Positions 9,181 to 19,100 of a stretch of DNA of 44,396 bases are shown here, piece by piece. The stretch is from Gracilaria domingensis (Eukaryota; Rhodophyta; Florideophyceae; Gracilariales; Gracilariaceae). Position 1 is the stretch's first letter. The number at the start of each line of letters is the position of its first letter. The notes beneath the pieces were generated by a model. That model was not told the DNA's origin and made no database searches. It was given only the letters and a program-made list of their open reading frames with translations. The stretch spans positions 122,411 through 166,806 of the forward strand of contig VCMS01000167.1 of the NCBI GenBank assembly GCA_022539475.1. The letters run 5' to 3'. The translations under genes and the position numbers were made by a program.

Positions 9181-9246
9181 AGATAGTAGCATAAATTTAT
9201 TGTTTATTACATTGTTACCTTTACGTGTTATCACGACTATATTCTC

Positions 9247-9580
9247 CGTCTCCATTGGAGATGTATTTCTCTTGTATCACAACCGGGAAAGGATGTGAGA
9301 GAACATCAATATATCCCCAGTGGACGCTGAGAGGGAGGATGAACTACTCTACGTGCTACCATTGTTACCCATCCGGTGTCGCGTGGTGACATATTCTTTT
9401 CTTGTCACAACCCACAAAGGATGTGACGGAAGAAGAACATGCCCCCAGTCGAGACAGAGGGTGAGCAACTCTAAGTACAATCACTAGTCCCTAGCTTGCC
9501 TCCACTGGCAATATCTTCCTGTTTTGCTATAACCATCGAGTGAGGTTATGGTGGAAGAGAAAAATATCGCCGGTCGAGGC
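9247..9580. repeat. Array of three related ~80-88-bp stem-loops, left copy
   Basis: Three diverged units, at 9247-9326, 9373-9460 and 9498-9580, share one plan: an outer arm like gcctccactggcaatat, a middle arm ending in tcacaacc or tataacc, a short loop with aaagga or gagtga, then the complementary arms. Unit 3 has arms of ~37 nt (9498-9534 against 9544-9580). The stems survive although the three primary sequences differ, which suggests either a tandemly amplified foldback element or selection on structure. The array is preserved in the right arm (37330-37663). Confidence 0.78.
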
Positions 9581-9820
9581 GAGGTGGGTGGGGATTATGT
9601 GAGAGCGAAAGAGGAGACAGAGAGGTGGCGCTTAAATAGTGGAAGGTGCGGAGGTGTACAGTAGATGTTTTGGCGGGAAATGGGATGAGGGACACAGGGA
9701 CAATCATGGCGCTGGATATAGCCCGTGTGGTTGGAAAGTGGGAGTGGACAGCACAGTTGAGCTCGATCGCACTGTATCGCAGCGGAAACTTCGATCCAAC
9801 CACTACTTCTTCTTCTGAAG

Positions 9821-10750
9821 ATGTCGAACGGATACGTGAAGGATGAGGAGCTGCTGGCGCTGTTGGAGGGGGAGGAGGTACCGCAGACGCCGTCACCAAA
9901 GCGGGAAGAGGACGTGATTACGGCGGCTAGTCGGGTGTCGCTGAAGAAGGAAGTGGCCGATGAAGGAAAGAAGTGTGAGGCGAAGAGAGAGGATGCTGAT
10001 GAGGTGGAGAAGGGTGTAGAATTGGAGGTGGAGGGGGTCGCAATGGAGAGAAGGGGTGCGGTGCATCTGAGTCAGTTAGAGGTTGGAGACCAGATAGAGA
10101 GTGGGGGCGGAGAGGGTGACAGGGAGATGCGGTTTGTGGGGGAGATGAAGGCGAGGGTGGGGATGTTGGGGTTGGTGATGAAGGAGCAACTGGACGATGG
10201 AATTGTGGAAATTGTAACGAAAATGGGCGGTGTGGTGCTGAGTGGGGGTGGTAGTGGTGTTTTGGTTGAGGCGATTTCGAGCCTGCGGAATTCGTTGTCG
10301 GTATTGGGAGTGGAGATGAGAAATCATGTGTATGGGATAGTGGAGTGTGCGGGAAGGGAGGTTGGAGAGTTGCGGGAGGAGAATAGGGTTCTGAACGAGA
10401 GGTTGGACGTGCTGGAAAAGAAGGTGAAGCAGCTGGGCAAGAGGCAAAGATTGGTGGAAGAGGAGACGGTGAAAGGAGGTGTGGAGGGAAAGACGGAGAA
10501 GGGAAGTGTGGGAAGGGTGGCGGTGCAGAAGGGGTCCCCTGTGACACCGAAGACAAAGGGTGGTGGGGTTGGGGATGGGAAGAGCCGTCTGAAGAAGAGG
10601 CTTAAGGAGATGAAGAAGGTGGTGGAGGAGGTGCCGCTGGAGGGAGTCGGAGCTCCGGTGGTGACTGGGTTTAGAAGTGCGGCGGAGGTAGCGCGGACTG
10701 CGAAGGGGATTCCGAGCGGACAGGAGGAGAGAAGGATGGGAGGGATTTGA
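9821..10750 (+). CDS. Leucine-zipper coiled-coil protein, left copy
   Basis: 309 residues from ATG at 9821 to TGA at 10748-10750; the right copy (36167-37096) has exactly the same length. The N-terminal ~95 residues are acidic and low-complexity. Residues ~176-215 form a clear coiled coil with heptad leucines L184, L191, L198 and L205. A basic SRLKKRLKEMKK segment (about 255-266) could be a nuclear signal. There is no basic region before the zipper, so it is not a bZIP factor. The family is not recognised. Copies differ mostly in the flanks, while residues ~65-195 have only about two changes. The coding strand is purine-rich, which leaves long antisense frames open. Confidence 0.62.
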   Translation: MSNGYVKDEELLALLEGEEVPQTPSPKREEDVITAASRVSLKKEVADEGKKCEAKREDADEVEKGVELEVEGVAMERRGAVHLSQLEVGDQIESGGGEGDREMRFVGEMKARVGMLGLVMKEQLDDGIVEIVTKMGGVVLSGGGSGVLVEAISSLRNSLSVLGVEMRNHVYGIVECAGREVGELREENRVLNERLDVLEKKVKQLGKRQRLVEEETVKGGVEGKTEKGSVGRVAVQKGSPVTPKTKGGGVGDGKSRLKKRLKEMKKVVEEVPLEGVGAPVVTGFRSAAEVARTAKGIPSGQEERRMGGI

Positions 10751-11134
10751 AGCCGTTTTGGGGCGAGGCGGGTATACGAGAAAGGGGAGAGTTGTCCACC
10801 TGACTTCTACAAAATGAACGCCTGATGGGCGAGAAATGGGTAAATAGCGGGGGTGGTGTGGACTGGGAAGAAGTGATGGGATGATTGAGGTGGGATGAGT
10901 TGCGATTGGCATTGCAACATGGGAGAAAATGGAAACGCAAACTAGCACAAGTGCAGTTTTGAGAGAGGGTCGCGGAAAAGAGTGAATGGGGTGGTGCGGC
11001 GAAGTAGAACCTCTACAAAAACTAGGGGACCCAAGAACTAAACTGCGCAAAATGGAATTTAATATTCCAAAATTTCTTACTTTTTTGAGTGCCAGCCTCT
11101 GCCACCCCCTCACGCGCCCCAAATAGCCCCAAAA
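10751..11134. other. Conserved 3' region of left arm, no gene seen
   Basis: Conserved in both arms. It contains aaactagca near 10939 and aaaactagc near 11131. Long open frames on the minus strand here are composition effects opposite the purine-rich gene. Nothing further is recognised. Confidence 0.45.
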
Positions 11135-11698
11135 CTAGCTTAGTTTCCAAAGCGAACAGACTATATTCCACTTTGCAGAACACAGACGATTAAACGACGG
11201 TATGAGTTGATTAACCATCGCAATAGAAAGAACAACGGCCACGAGACCTACAATTTTCTGCACGGCCTGGATCTGGTCTTCCTGACGGAAACCAATTCTT
11301 CCTTTTGCTTGAGCTTCCTCGGCGATGCTCTTTTGAACGAGAGATAATCCACGCTCAACAAAAAGACGGCCAAGAATTGTGTACATAGTTTTGTACGTTT
11401 TGTCTGGCCCTTTTTCTGCTGCAATACGAACGGTGTTGACCCATTCGGAAACGTCACGATGCCACTGCAATATGACTTTTGCGGGGTCAAAGCTTGGGAC
11501 ATCTTGTGAATTCGACATTGATGAACCGTTCGACTCTGGGCCCAAAACTGAGGCAGGCAGACGTGATACGCGCGTTTCAGGCAACCGCAAAGACGAGTGA
11601 ACGCTTCGCTGTCGTTGGCGATCTACAAGGAAATGGGTAAGAAGGCGTTCCCTCTGTCCGGTCCTGCAGACCTCCACTGCGGCTGGACAGTGGCTCAT
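11135..11698 (-). CDS. Hypothetical protein with C-terminal hydrophobic anchor, cut at the arm junction
   Basis: The ATG at 11698 opens 187 codons; a second, better-looking start is ATG 11518 (MSNSQDVPSF), giving ~127 residues. The protein is helical and charged, then has a hydrophobic stretch IVGLVAVVLSIAMVNQLI, typical of a single membrane-spanning segment. The last ~18 codons lie inside the left arm (below 11190) and read LCSAKWNIVCSLWKLS, which also occurs next to the right arm. The original C-terminus was thus replaced when the arm inserted. The family is not recognised. Confidence 0.45.
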   Translation of the reverse strand: MSHCPAAVEVCRTGQRERLLTHFLVDRQRQRSVHSSLRLPETRVSRLPASVLGPESNGSSMSNSQDVPSFDPAKVILQWHRDVSEWVNTVRIAAEKGPDKTYKTMYTILGRLFVERGLSLVQKSIAEEAQAKGRIGFRQEDQIQAVQKIVGLVAVVLSIAMVNQLIPSFNRLCSAKWNIVCSLWKLS

Positions 11699-11820
11699 TT
11701 ATTGCAAAGGTTCCCATTACTCCTTTACTCAGTGTCAACTGCCAGCTCCGCAAGCTCCCTTCCAGCAGCTATCGCGAGCTCCCGCGAGCTCAGGGGACCA
11801 ACGAGCCGCGAAGCGTCTAT

Positions 11821-11961
11821 CAAAACCCACTGTCATTGAATAATCATGCGACGGTAAATGAAATTGATGCCTTTCAATAAAATGTAAGGGCACTTTCGAG
11901 GACTTTAATTTTTTAAAAAATCACACTCATGGAAATCTCAGTGAAACAAAAACTTACTTAC
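11821..11961 (+). mobile_element. MITE-like repeat, copy 1 (3' truncated)
   Basis: Starts caaaaccca and matches the copies at 14604-14841 and 19552-19787 through tgtcattgaa, aaattgatgcctttcaataa, gggcactttcgag and aacttactta, then diverges. About 141 of ~237 bp are present. Confidence 0.85.
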
Positions 11962-12530
11962 TCGTCTCCCATGACAAACACCGCCCTCCCCTCCGTACGA
12001 CCCATCTTTTCCACATATAACTGCGCCTAACGCCGTCTTTTCCGCCTCCGTTTCTACCCTCAACACCACGATGCGCTCCGTCTTCACCGTCTGACACAAA
12101 CGCTCGCGCTTACTCCTCCTCGCTTTTGCAGCGGCAATTTTTTCTCCGTCGCACACCGAAACGCTATCAACGCCGCGCCGTAAATGCCTCCATCGCCATC
12201 CACTTGCAAACACTTCGATGCTTGGCTAGCGACCGGTTGTGACGTGTACAGGTCGGATTCCAGCCATGGTGCATACACCTTGCTTTCTTGTTTGCACTCC
12301 TTAATTCTTGAAAGTGAGGGCTATGGCGTGCCGTAGAAAAAAGTTCAAGGAGCGGAAAAGACGCCGAGTATCGCGAAGGTATCTTGCATCATCGGCTCTT
12401 TATCCAACGCTGCGAGAAAGCGAGAAATGTCGCGATCTCTTGGCTTAATGCCATGACCGGGAAGATATTAATGAGCTATACCTGCCCAACAAAACGTTAG
12501 AAAGGGAACCTTCTTACTGCATCGAGTTTT
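11962..12530. other. No gene seen
   Basis: About 570 bp between a MITE copy and a decayed coding stretch. Short frames on both strands lack motifs. Nothing is recognised. Confidence 0.4.
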
Positions 12531-13320
12531 TCAACCCTTTGGAAAGGGTGTTTCTCTACCGCCAGGATATGGTAAGATTACTCGTTTGTCAACCCATTCT
12601 CTTTCTGGAGCGTAGTCCGGAATTCCGTTTCTGTGCCCAGTAGATATTTGCTCTAGGTCTGACAGAATCATCACAAGACCGAAACGGATTACGAGCACAG
12701 TATAACTGGAACGGACTGCAACATTCGTTTCGTTTCTTGGAACAACGGCAGACACACTTTCGTCGCTATTGATGATGCCGACGGTCGAGCGTGGCCCATT
12801 CTCTTGTACACGTTAGTCTTCCATGCTCATAATTCAATCTCGCCTCACATAGTGACTTACCATCGTAGGATTTTGTCTGGCAGCCAAAGCAACGAGCTTT
12901 CCATTTCCCATGTCCTTCGTTGGTGCTTGCGCATCGGATATGAGAGGGAGCGTCTGCTCCTTGCTCACTCTTGTTTGCACGAAGAGAGTTCCGTCACGCC
13001 GCGCTTTCAGGAGCCAAGCCGCAGAACCATCCCATTTCGGGACCAGTATGATCTCTGCATTCAGGCTGCCATTTGCAACTCCCTTCATATTCTGAACTTC
13101 CGAAGTCGACGGACGTATTGGAAGTACTTCGTCCGAATATTGCACCGCTTCGAACGCCACCGAGACTTACCGATGAGAATCCGTGACTTCCGCGACGCGC
13201 GAAAACATCTGCTGCAGTAGTACGTCGTTCTGCACCACATCTTTCGTGAGAGGACTCCGAGTACCGACGATATTGTCGCTCTGACATCCGCCGTATACGT
13301 TATCACGTTGGATGGAACCA
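12531..13320 (-). pseudogene. Unrecognised decayed coding stretch with one candidate 60-bp intron
   Basis: On the minus strand a coherent frame can be followed from ~13320, with one in-frame TAA at ~13167. It continues through a segment with KWDGSAAWLLKAR and ends after YPGGRETPFPKG at 12531. A GTAAGT donor at 12860-12855, a ctaac branch-like motif and an AG ending at 12801 define a 60-bp intron. Its removal joins the upstream and downstream open frames in phase. No family is recognised. It could be a host gene relic or a viral or retroelement structural gene. Confidence 0.4.
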
Positions 13321-13807
13321 ATAGAATCGTTCAAAATTTAGCTGTCGACATTTCTCGTCGGATCATCATGGAAGCGCTGAGCCTTAACCAATACTTCTTT
13401 GCGGCCGCGCCCAAGAAGCCTGCCCCGGAATGCAGTTAACCTTCCAGCGCGTTCGAGAGGTGCGCGAAGTTCGCATTTCCAAGAAGCCCGGGTGCTCCAA
13501 AAGTCCGCGTCACCGTAGAGATATTAACAACAACAAGAAGCGTAGGAAGGACGTGATCGAACACGAGCTTTGCTAAGCGGGTCAGGCCTAGGTCCTTCTT
13601 AGCTTTGGAGCTCATTGACGCTAGCTGATGTCAGTGCCACCTCCCATGCAACTATTGATACTCTGCGTAAAGTTCATAGCTCCCTGCTTTTCATATTTTC
13701 AAGCTTCATTAGCCATTCCAGCCGGAGCCATCTCACGACGGGGCGCACTACTCCTTTTGCACCCCCCACCTTTAGTGGGCAGGGCAATAGGTACTACGTG
13801 AATCCTA
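13321..13807. other. No gene seen
   Basis: Contains no supported gene. Stops occur in all frames, including the frame upstream of the decayed stretch at 12531-13320. Confidence 0.4.
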
Positions 13808-14603
13808 CTACCTACTACACTCGGAGGTGGGTGGGGCGACGCTTGTTCCGCACCGCCTTCGTGCATGGACCACGTTCCTCTTCACCATTCTGTGCTGGGA
13901 GACGAGCTCGTACCGCCGGTGCTGCGCTTTTGTCTCCTTACACGGCCTATAAAAGGACTCGAAGGCGGGCCACTTCCTGCAGGGATTCCATACCTCGCCA
14001 TGAGTGACTAATACTTCGTCGCCTATGACAAAGGTCTTCTTTTCTTTTTTCACTTTTCGTAGGACGAACCCTCGAGCCCCCTGCATCTGGCACTTTCCGG
14101 CTTTTCCCAGCAGCTCCCAAGTTTTCTGCGACGGCGTTGCATCCGAAAGCAATGCTATGGTATCGTTTGCGAGCAATTGAGGCTTCACGCCGTACATCAG
14201 TTCGAGCGGCGAAGCCATTACATCCCGAGAACATCGACAATACTCGTACACCACCTTCGGGAGAGCTCCCAATCCATTCATTGTGAATTACCATCTTCTT
14301 GATCGCTCTCTTGATTGAGCCCACAATCCTTTCAGCCTTTCCACTAGACATGGGAGCGTACGGTAGCGCGTGCCTCCATGCTATTCCCTTCTTTTTCATA
14401 AAGTCTTCCACAGCCCGCCACAAGAAAGAATTAGCGTTGTCGGAGACTATCGCGGCTGAGGACCCGAACGGTTTAATGATCTCCTCCTCCACAAGTTTGA
14501 TGACGGTGAGCTCTCGGTGACAATGGCTATCGGCCAGACTGTTGAGTGCTCCACAGCGATGAACACATAGCACTTCCCGCCCCTGGAGCGCTTGTACCCC
14601 AGG
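13808..14603 (-). pseudogene. Gypsy element 1: integrase catalytic core and C-terminal region
   Basis: Minus strand. The core has VSDNANSFLW with the second catalytic Asp and YAPMSSGKAERIVGSIK with the Glu of D,D(35)E. The C-terminal region continues in another frame with SPLELMYGVKP and KTFVIGDEVLV, which are typical of Ty3/gypsy integrases. At the upstream side, GGKCYVFIAVEHSTVWPIA lies in a different frame from the DDE part, so at least two indels have hit the core. The first catalytic Asp (FSIDFGRP) lies beyond the inserted MITE-like repeat. The enzyme would insert the element DNA into the genome; this copy is dead. Confidence 0.85.
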
Positions 14604-14841
14604 CAAAATTTGTTTAGGGAAAACTAAAAGGATTTTCAGTAGACTTGCAAACAAGATGACTGGTGTAGTAAGGTAATATAACCAACGTCATTGAAAAATA
14701 AGTAAGCTTTCGTTTCACTGACATTTCCATGAGTGTGATTTTTTGAAAAAATTAAATTCCTCGAAAGTGCCCCTTTATATTTTATTGAAAGGCATCAATT
14801 CCATCTACCGCCGCATGATGATTCAATGACAATGGGTTTTG
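14604..14841 (-). mobile_element. MITE-like repeat, copy 2, inserted in an integrase gene
   Basis: Complete ~238-bp copy in minus orientation. Termini are caaaac...attttg. The flanks read cctag on one side and cctgg on the other, a possible 5-bp target duplication with one mismatch. It splits the integrase between FSIDFGRPYP and GGKCYVFIAV, showing that the insertion came after the gypsy element. Confidence 0.85.
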
Positions 14842-15057
14842 CTAGGGTACGGTCGGCCGAAGTCAATGGAGAACCTCTCGAACAACCGCGTGATTAGAGT
14901 ACAGAGAGTTCTTCTGTGTATGGAGAGGTTCTGAGCGCGCTTACACTCGTAGCACTCTTTGACGTAGTCCACAACTTCATCATATACCGACGGCCACCAG
15001 AACCTCTCGCTTATCATCTTCCTCGTAGCCGTCTCGTCTCAGTGCCCTACCTCGTCA
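14842..15057 (-). pseudogene. Gypsy element 1: integrase zinc-binding domain and start of core
   Basis: The frame from 15017 reads RFWWPSVYDEVVDYVKECYECKR, matching the HHCC zinc-binding domain of gypsy integrases (WP..... V..C..C). It runs into FSIDFGRPYP with the first catalytic Asp and then enters the MITE-like insertion, where it meets a stop. It is continuous with the core at 13808-14603 once the insertion is ignored. Confidence 0.82.
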
Positions 15058-15735
15058 AGGAGCATCTGAAGGCGTCAAGCCTTTCAGTTTGAGTAGGAAT
15101 AGTCGTAAGCTCTCCGGCTCGCACCTGAACAGAGTGTAGTTCCAGAGTATGGACTTCTTCGCATTGCTACGAACAACCAGTCGGAAGTGAGCGTTGTCTT
15201 CTTGAAAAGGCTCCCCGGCGAGGAACAATGCGAGTTTGAGCAGATACGACTCCTGCTCGGCTAGGGTCGGCTCTTCCCACGCAACAGCGGTGATAACCTC
15301 GGCAACTTCTTCGCCTGACTCTGCGCCTTTCTCAATCTCGATCTTCGACAGGTAGTCCAGTCCACCATTCTCAAATCCCGGGCGGTACCTGACGCGGTAA
15401 TTTTACTCCGCCATGAAGTCCATTCAGCGTGCGAGATTTCCGTGGATGTCCTTGTTCCGGAACGCATACTCCACATCTTTGTGGTCCGTGACCTTTTCAA
15501 AGATGTTCTCCGAGAGTAGATAAACGCGGAATTTCTTGAAAGCGAAAACTACAGCCAGAGCTTCTCTCTTGCTCGTTCTGTACCTCCTCTCCGCTTCCTT
15601 TATCCTGCGAGAGGCGTATTGTATCGGATGCACCTTTCTATTGTCCTTTTTCTGGCACATAAAGGCCCCCAACGAGAATGACGACGCGTACGTCTCCACT
15701 ATGAACGGTTCGGAGAACTCAGGGTACGCGAACAC
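15058..15735 (-). pseudogene. Gypsy element 1: RNase H and linker
   Basis: Minus frame 15735-15424 reads PFIVETYASSFSLGAFMCQ (RNase H motif with D changed to E/T around the first acid), then HPIQYASRRIKEAERRY, SKREALAVVFAFKKFR and TDHKDVEYAF. These are the standard Ty3/gypsy RNase H blocks. A further frame (15500-15261) covers the linker toward the integrase. Frame changes make it non-functional. Confidence 0.85.
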
Positions 15736-16649
15736 TGGAGACGTAGTCAGCTTCTCTTTATACTCTTCGGAGCCCCCCTACATCCATCTCCTCCTTCTAC
15801 ATGAGTTCCTCCCACTTCGTGGAAGAGGCGTCATGCAGCACTGCCGAGCTCTCGGCAAAGTTTTTTATAAAGCGACGATAGTAACCAACCAGCCGTAAAA
15901 GCTCCTCAACTCTGATGCGTTTTTTGGTATGGGAGCGTTCTTGATAACGAATAACTTGTCTTCGTTGACGTAGACTCCGCTTCTATTTAGCACATGAACT
16001 CAGAGCTTGATACTCGACTAGCCGAAGCTGCACCTCGTCACCTAACCTTGATCTCCTCCTCCCGTATGCGATCGAAGACGGCTCGGCAGTGGTCCAAGTG
16101 GCCCTCCAATGTCCTGGAAAAGATACCCGCGTTGTCAATATATACTATAACAAACGGCAGTCCATGGAGAATTTCTTCCATGATTCTCTGGAATGTGGAC
16201 GCAGCGTTCATGAGACCAAACGGCATGATCACGAACTTGTATGTGTGGTATCGACATTTGAATGTCGTTACCTTTTTACAATACTCCCCTATTCCGACCT
16301 GGCAGTACCCAGGAAACAGATCGAGGGTGGTGAAGACTTCCGCACCACACAAGTCATCGAATACCTCTTCCATTCTCGGCAACGGCAAGCGGTCAGGCTT
16401 CATGACCAGTTTCAACTGGCCATAATCCACGCAGAATCTTGAGCTTTCGTCCTTCTTCGTCATGATTACTACTGAGAAGAACCATTCCAAAGATAACGGC
16501 GTTATGATTCCTGTCTCGAGGACCTCGTAGACTTCTTTTCTCACTACCTCATTGTGTCTCAGCGCCATACGGAGCGAACGCCAGTGAATAAGAGTATCTT
16601 CAGTCATCTCAATGCATGAGTGACTGGGAAATTGGAGGAAGGAGCTCAA
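15736..16649 (-). pseudogene. Gypsy element 1: reverse transcriptase with YIDN in place of YxDD
   Basis: Minus frame 16649-16038 shows the RT series: RFCVDYGQLK, FTTLDLFPGY (motif A Asp), MPFGLMNAASTFQR, and VYIDNAGIFS, where the second Asp of the catalytic YxDD is Asn. The remainder to 15736 is the thumb/connection region with frame changes. The N-terminal part starts only ~50 bp after gag, so the protease domain is deleted. Confidence 0.88.
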
Positions 16650-17589
16650 TGATGTCCAAAGCGATGATGTTCGTCAAATTCAGAGCATCTGTAAGGCCCC
16701 CCTGCATCTCTTGCGGAAGATGCCTCATCTTCGCCGAGAGTATGACAGACTGCGAATCTTCCTGGACCTCAGAACTGCGAAAGTAGCTGCACGTTCTCTC
16801 ATGTTTCTTGTCCCCGGCCAAGCTGCTTCCCGAGTCTAACGTCTCCTTGAAAATGAGCGTAAGCTCGTCGAACTTACCAGCAAGCTGTTCGACTTTGCTC
16901 CGAAGCTGTTGAATAGTCCATGATCGAGGATCAGGGCGGGAAAGAATCCTAACCTGTCTCAGAAGAGACAGAGTGGCCCTCGTCGGCGACAAAGAAGGCT
17001 TGACGGCCAACTTCAAACTCCATGATGGCCTCCTTGAGCAACATACAATCACTTGGGAGGCGATACATAGCAAATATGGACATCTCCGGAAACTTTGCTT
17101 CAGCGTTTCGGAGTAGTTCAAATGAAGCCTTGTCATTGAAACCTGCTTTGTGGTACAACAAACCCAGCCTATCCAGAGAGCCGGTAACGTCCTTCGGGTC
17201 CAAAACTGCGGGGACAGCAAGTCTCACATCCTCTTCCGGCGGGTTCTTCTTCGCAAAATCCGGCATAAAATGAGCCTTAACATCTCCGTGGCGTCCAGCC
17301 ACTTCCGTGAGGCTTCTATTGAACGCGAAAATTTCATAGTAATATTCAAAGGCGGCTGCCTCCAAGTGGCAGAGAGCTGAAGAGACTTTTCAGAATCGTT
17401 CTTCTCACGCGTAATTACCGTCTCGTAGGCAAAGAAGAAGCGACCGAAATCCGAATACGACTTACCGAAGAACACCACGCGAGTAGTTCTTGACGACGCG
17501 GTTGCGGAACTTGAGGACATGAATTGTGAAAATTCGGAACAGGAATTGAATGACGAACAAGTCGAATTGGCTTTCCTCGAAAGTACCAT
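16650..17589 (-). pseudogene. Gypsy element 1: gag-like region
   Basis: Minus strand from ATG 17589. Three overlapping frames together cover a gag-like protein: a Ser-rich start (SSSSATASSRTTRVVFFG), a middle part with EAAAFEYYYEIFAFNRS, and a helical end with LRSKVEQLAGKFDEL directly before RT. Assignment rests mainly on its position before RT. At least two frameshifts separate the pieces. No clear zinc knuckle remains. Confidence 0.6.
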
Positions 17590-18740
17590 GAAAGCTGCTC
17601 AACACAACAAGCCAGGTACCTGGTCTCGGGTTAGTGATTGTTACTCTCCTTCTCTTTCTCGCCGTGTCGCGAGGACGCTAAAAGGGTCGCCCTTTTCATA
17701 CCTCCGGCCACGTGTGGTGCAGCGGGCACAACACCTGGCCGACAAGGAGGAGGCTCTTTTTTTACTTCTTAAATACCAAACCGAATCTTATGCAGTTTTG
17801 GTACGATTCGAGGTTTCCTTTACCGTTCCTATCTGCCAAAAATGAGACAGTGGGCTATTATGAGACGACGAGCTTAAAGACTCGTAGGGGTCGCAGTACT
17901 GTACCACACATAAACGATGCTACGTTCTTCGCGCTCTCAGATCATTCAAATTGGGAAGCATACAATTCCTATCCTACCCCTCCTCCACTCAACTTCTATT
18001 CGAATCTCTCCACATTCGCATATTAATTCGGTTCATCTCAACAGCACACTACCCTTTAATACATCTCAACTACGTCCTCCAGAGGAACTCCGGCATAATC
18101 GTCATAAGTCCGGAAGATAACGGTCGGTAAATCAACTGAGCGGAGTCCAGATCCAATGAGTACTCTACTACACAGAAAAAGTTTTCTTCCTCAATCATTA
18201 TGGACGTAGACACCACTGCAACTTTTGACGTTCAATGACGCCTTTTATACCAACACAGACAGCAATTATGAAATGAAGACAGGAGAGATTTCAAATGGTT
18301 TCGAGGGAGCGTCAAACAACGTTTACTCTTTTGAAGAAACAGAACCCCATTTCGCAGATCTTAAAGCCGTTGAGCATATCTCGATCGACTCACAACCGAA
18401 TTCGTTCTGCAATGAAGGGCAATTACGTAACGCAGCTCTAAAAGCTTCTCAATCCCACCAAGAATTACGTGGGAAGGTCTAAAGTTCTGACCAATGAAAA
18501 GGAACGATCTTATCACGACTCAAATGAAGCATGCTTCTGAAAGAGGATTTGCAAACAATGTGGAAGTTGCTCGCCATATTATGGGCGCAGTAGCCGTCTA
18601 TGGGAGACGTTTGTGAATGGGACTCCATTACGTGCGCGTGCAACACTCGAGCCCACCGAGTAACCAAACTAGCACATTTTGAGTTGGTATAGTCAATAGT
18701 ACCTCTACCGGTCGTAATCGAAGCTCAAGAGACGCTCTCT
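17590..18740. other. No gene recognised; likely decayed retroelement leader and pol
   Basis: Upstream of gypsy element 1 and just before the plus-strand integrase fragment. A plus frame at 18225-18482 (85 codons, contains SFEETEPHFADLKAVEH) has no recognised motif. Long terminal repeats of element 1 could lie here, but I could not find a matching copy downstream of its integrase. Confidence 0.35.
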
Positions 18741-19100
18741 ACATACCTATCCGTTGGGTTATACAAGAACTTTTGGAAGGATTGGGTTACCAAGATGGTA
18801 CCGGTTCTTCGTACAGAGATGGATAAGGCGCAAAATGCCTCTAAGCGTAACTTTGACGCAAAACTCAGGACCCCATTACCGAGGATCTAACAGGATGATA
18901 TGGTATTTCTCGGTAATAAATGCTGTCATCCGGAGAAGAAACGCCTCCACAAGCTCTCTACTATCATGTACGGAGCCTACAAGTTTATTTCTGTCACGGA
19001 CGATACCGTCGTATTGGATGTCAATAATCTTCATGAACGGATATCGTTAGAGCATATCTCGTCAGCTCCACTGCCACAAGTTGATAGTAGCACCCAACCA
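18741..19100 (+). pseudogene. Gypsy element 2: integrase C-terminal fragment
   Basis: In two plus frames, a segment with NFDAKLRTPLP is followed by MVFLGNKCCHPEKKRLHKLS and then YGAYKFISVTDDTVVLDV and HERISLEHISSAPLP. This is the SH3-like C-terminal pattern of Ty3/gypsy integrases (K.L...Y.GPY....v.dn.v.ld......e.vs.d...pAP). It is opposite in orientation to element 1. Stops and frame changes are present. Confidence 0.65.

Larger units (their letters stand above)
3168..11189. repeat. Left arm of ~8-kb inverted duplication
   Basis: From 3168 to 11189 the sequence is the reverse complement of 35729-43716, gene for gene and intergenic region for intergenic region, with scattered substitutions and short indels. 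At the outer end the match begins at atgacaccggatgacctg, which lies inside a gene that is longer in the right arm. At the inner end it stops at cactttgcagaacacagacga. The left arm is therefore likely the inserted copy. Confidence 0.95.

Noticed and set aside
9247..9580. CRISPR array or tRNA cluster
   Set aside because: The units are diverged hairpins without identical repeats or regular spacers, and no cloverleaf or TψC-like box is present.
9821..10750. bZIP transcription factor
   Set aside because: There is a leucine zipper but no basic DNA-binding region directly before it.
9927..11122. Long Pro/His/Ser-rich open frames on the strand opposite the leucine-zipper gene (mirrored at 35621-36999)
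   Set aside because: They are a by-product of the purine-rich sense strand, which leaves few stops opposite. They are low-complexity, and the sense frame has the better start, the zipper and an equal length in both arms.
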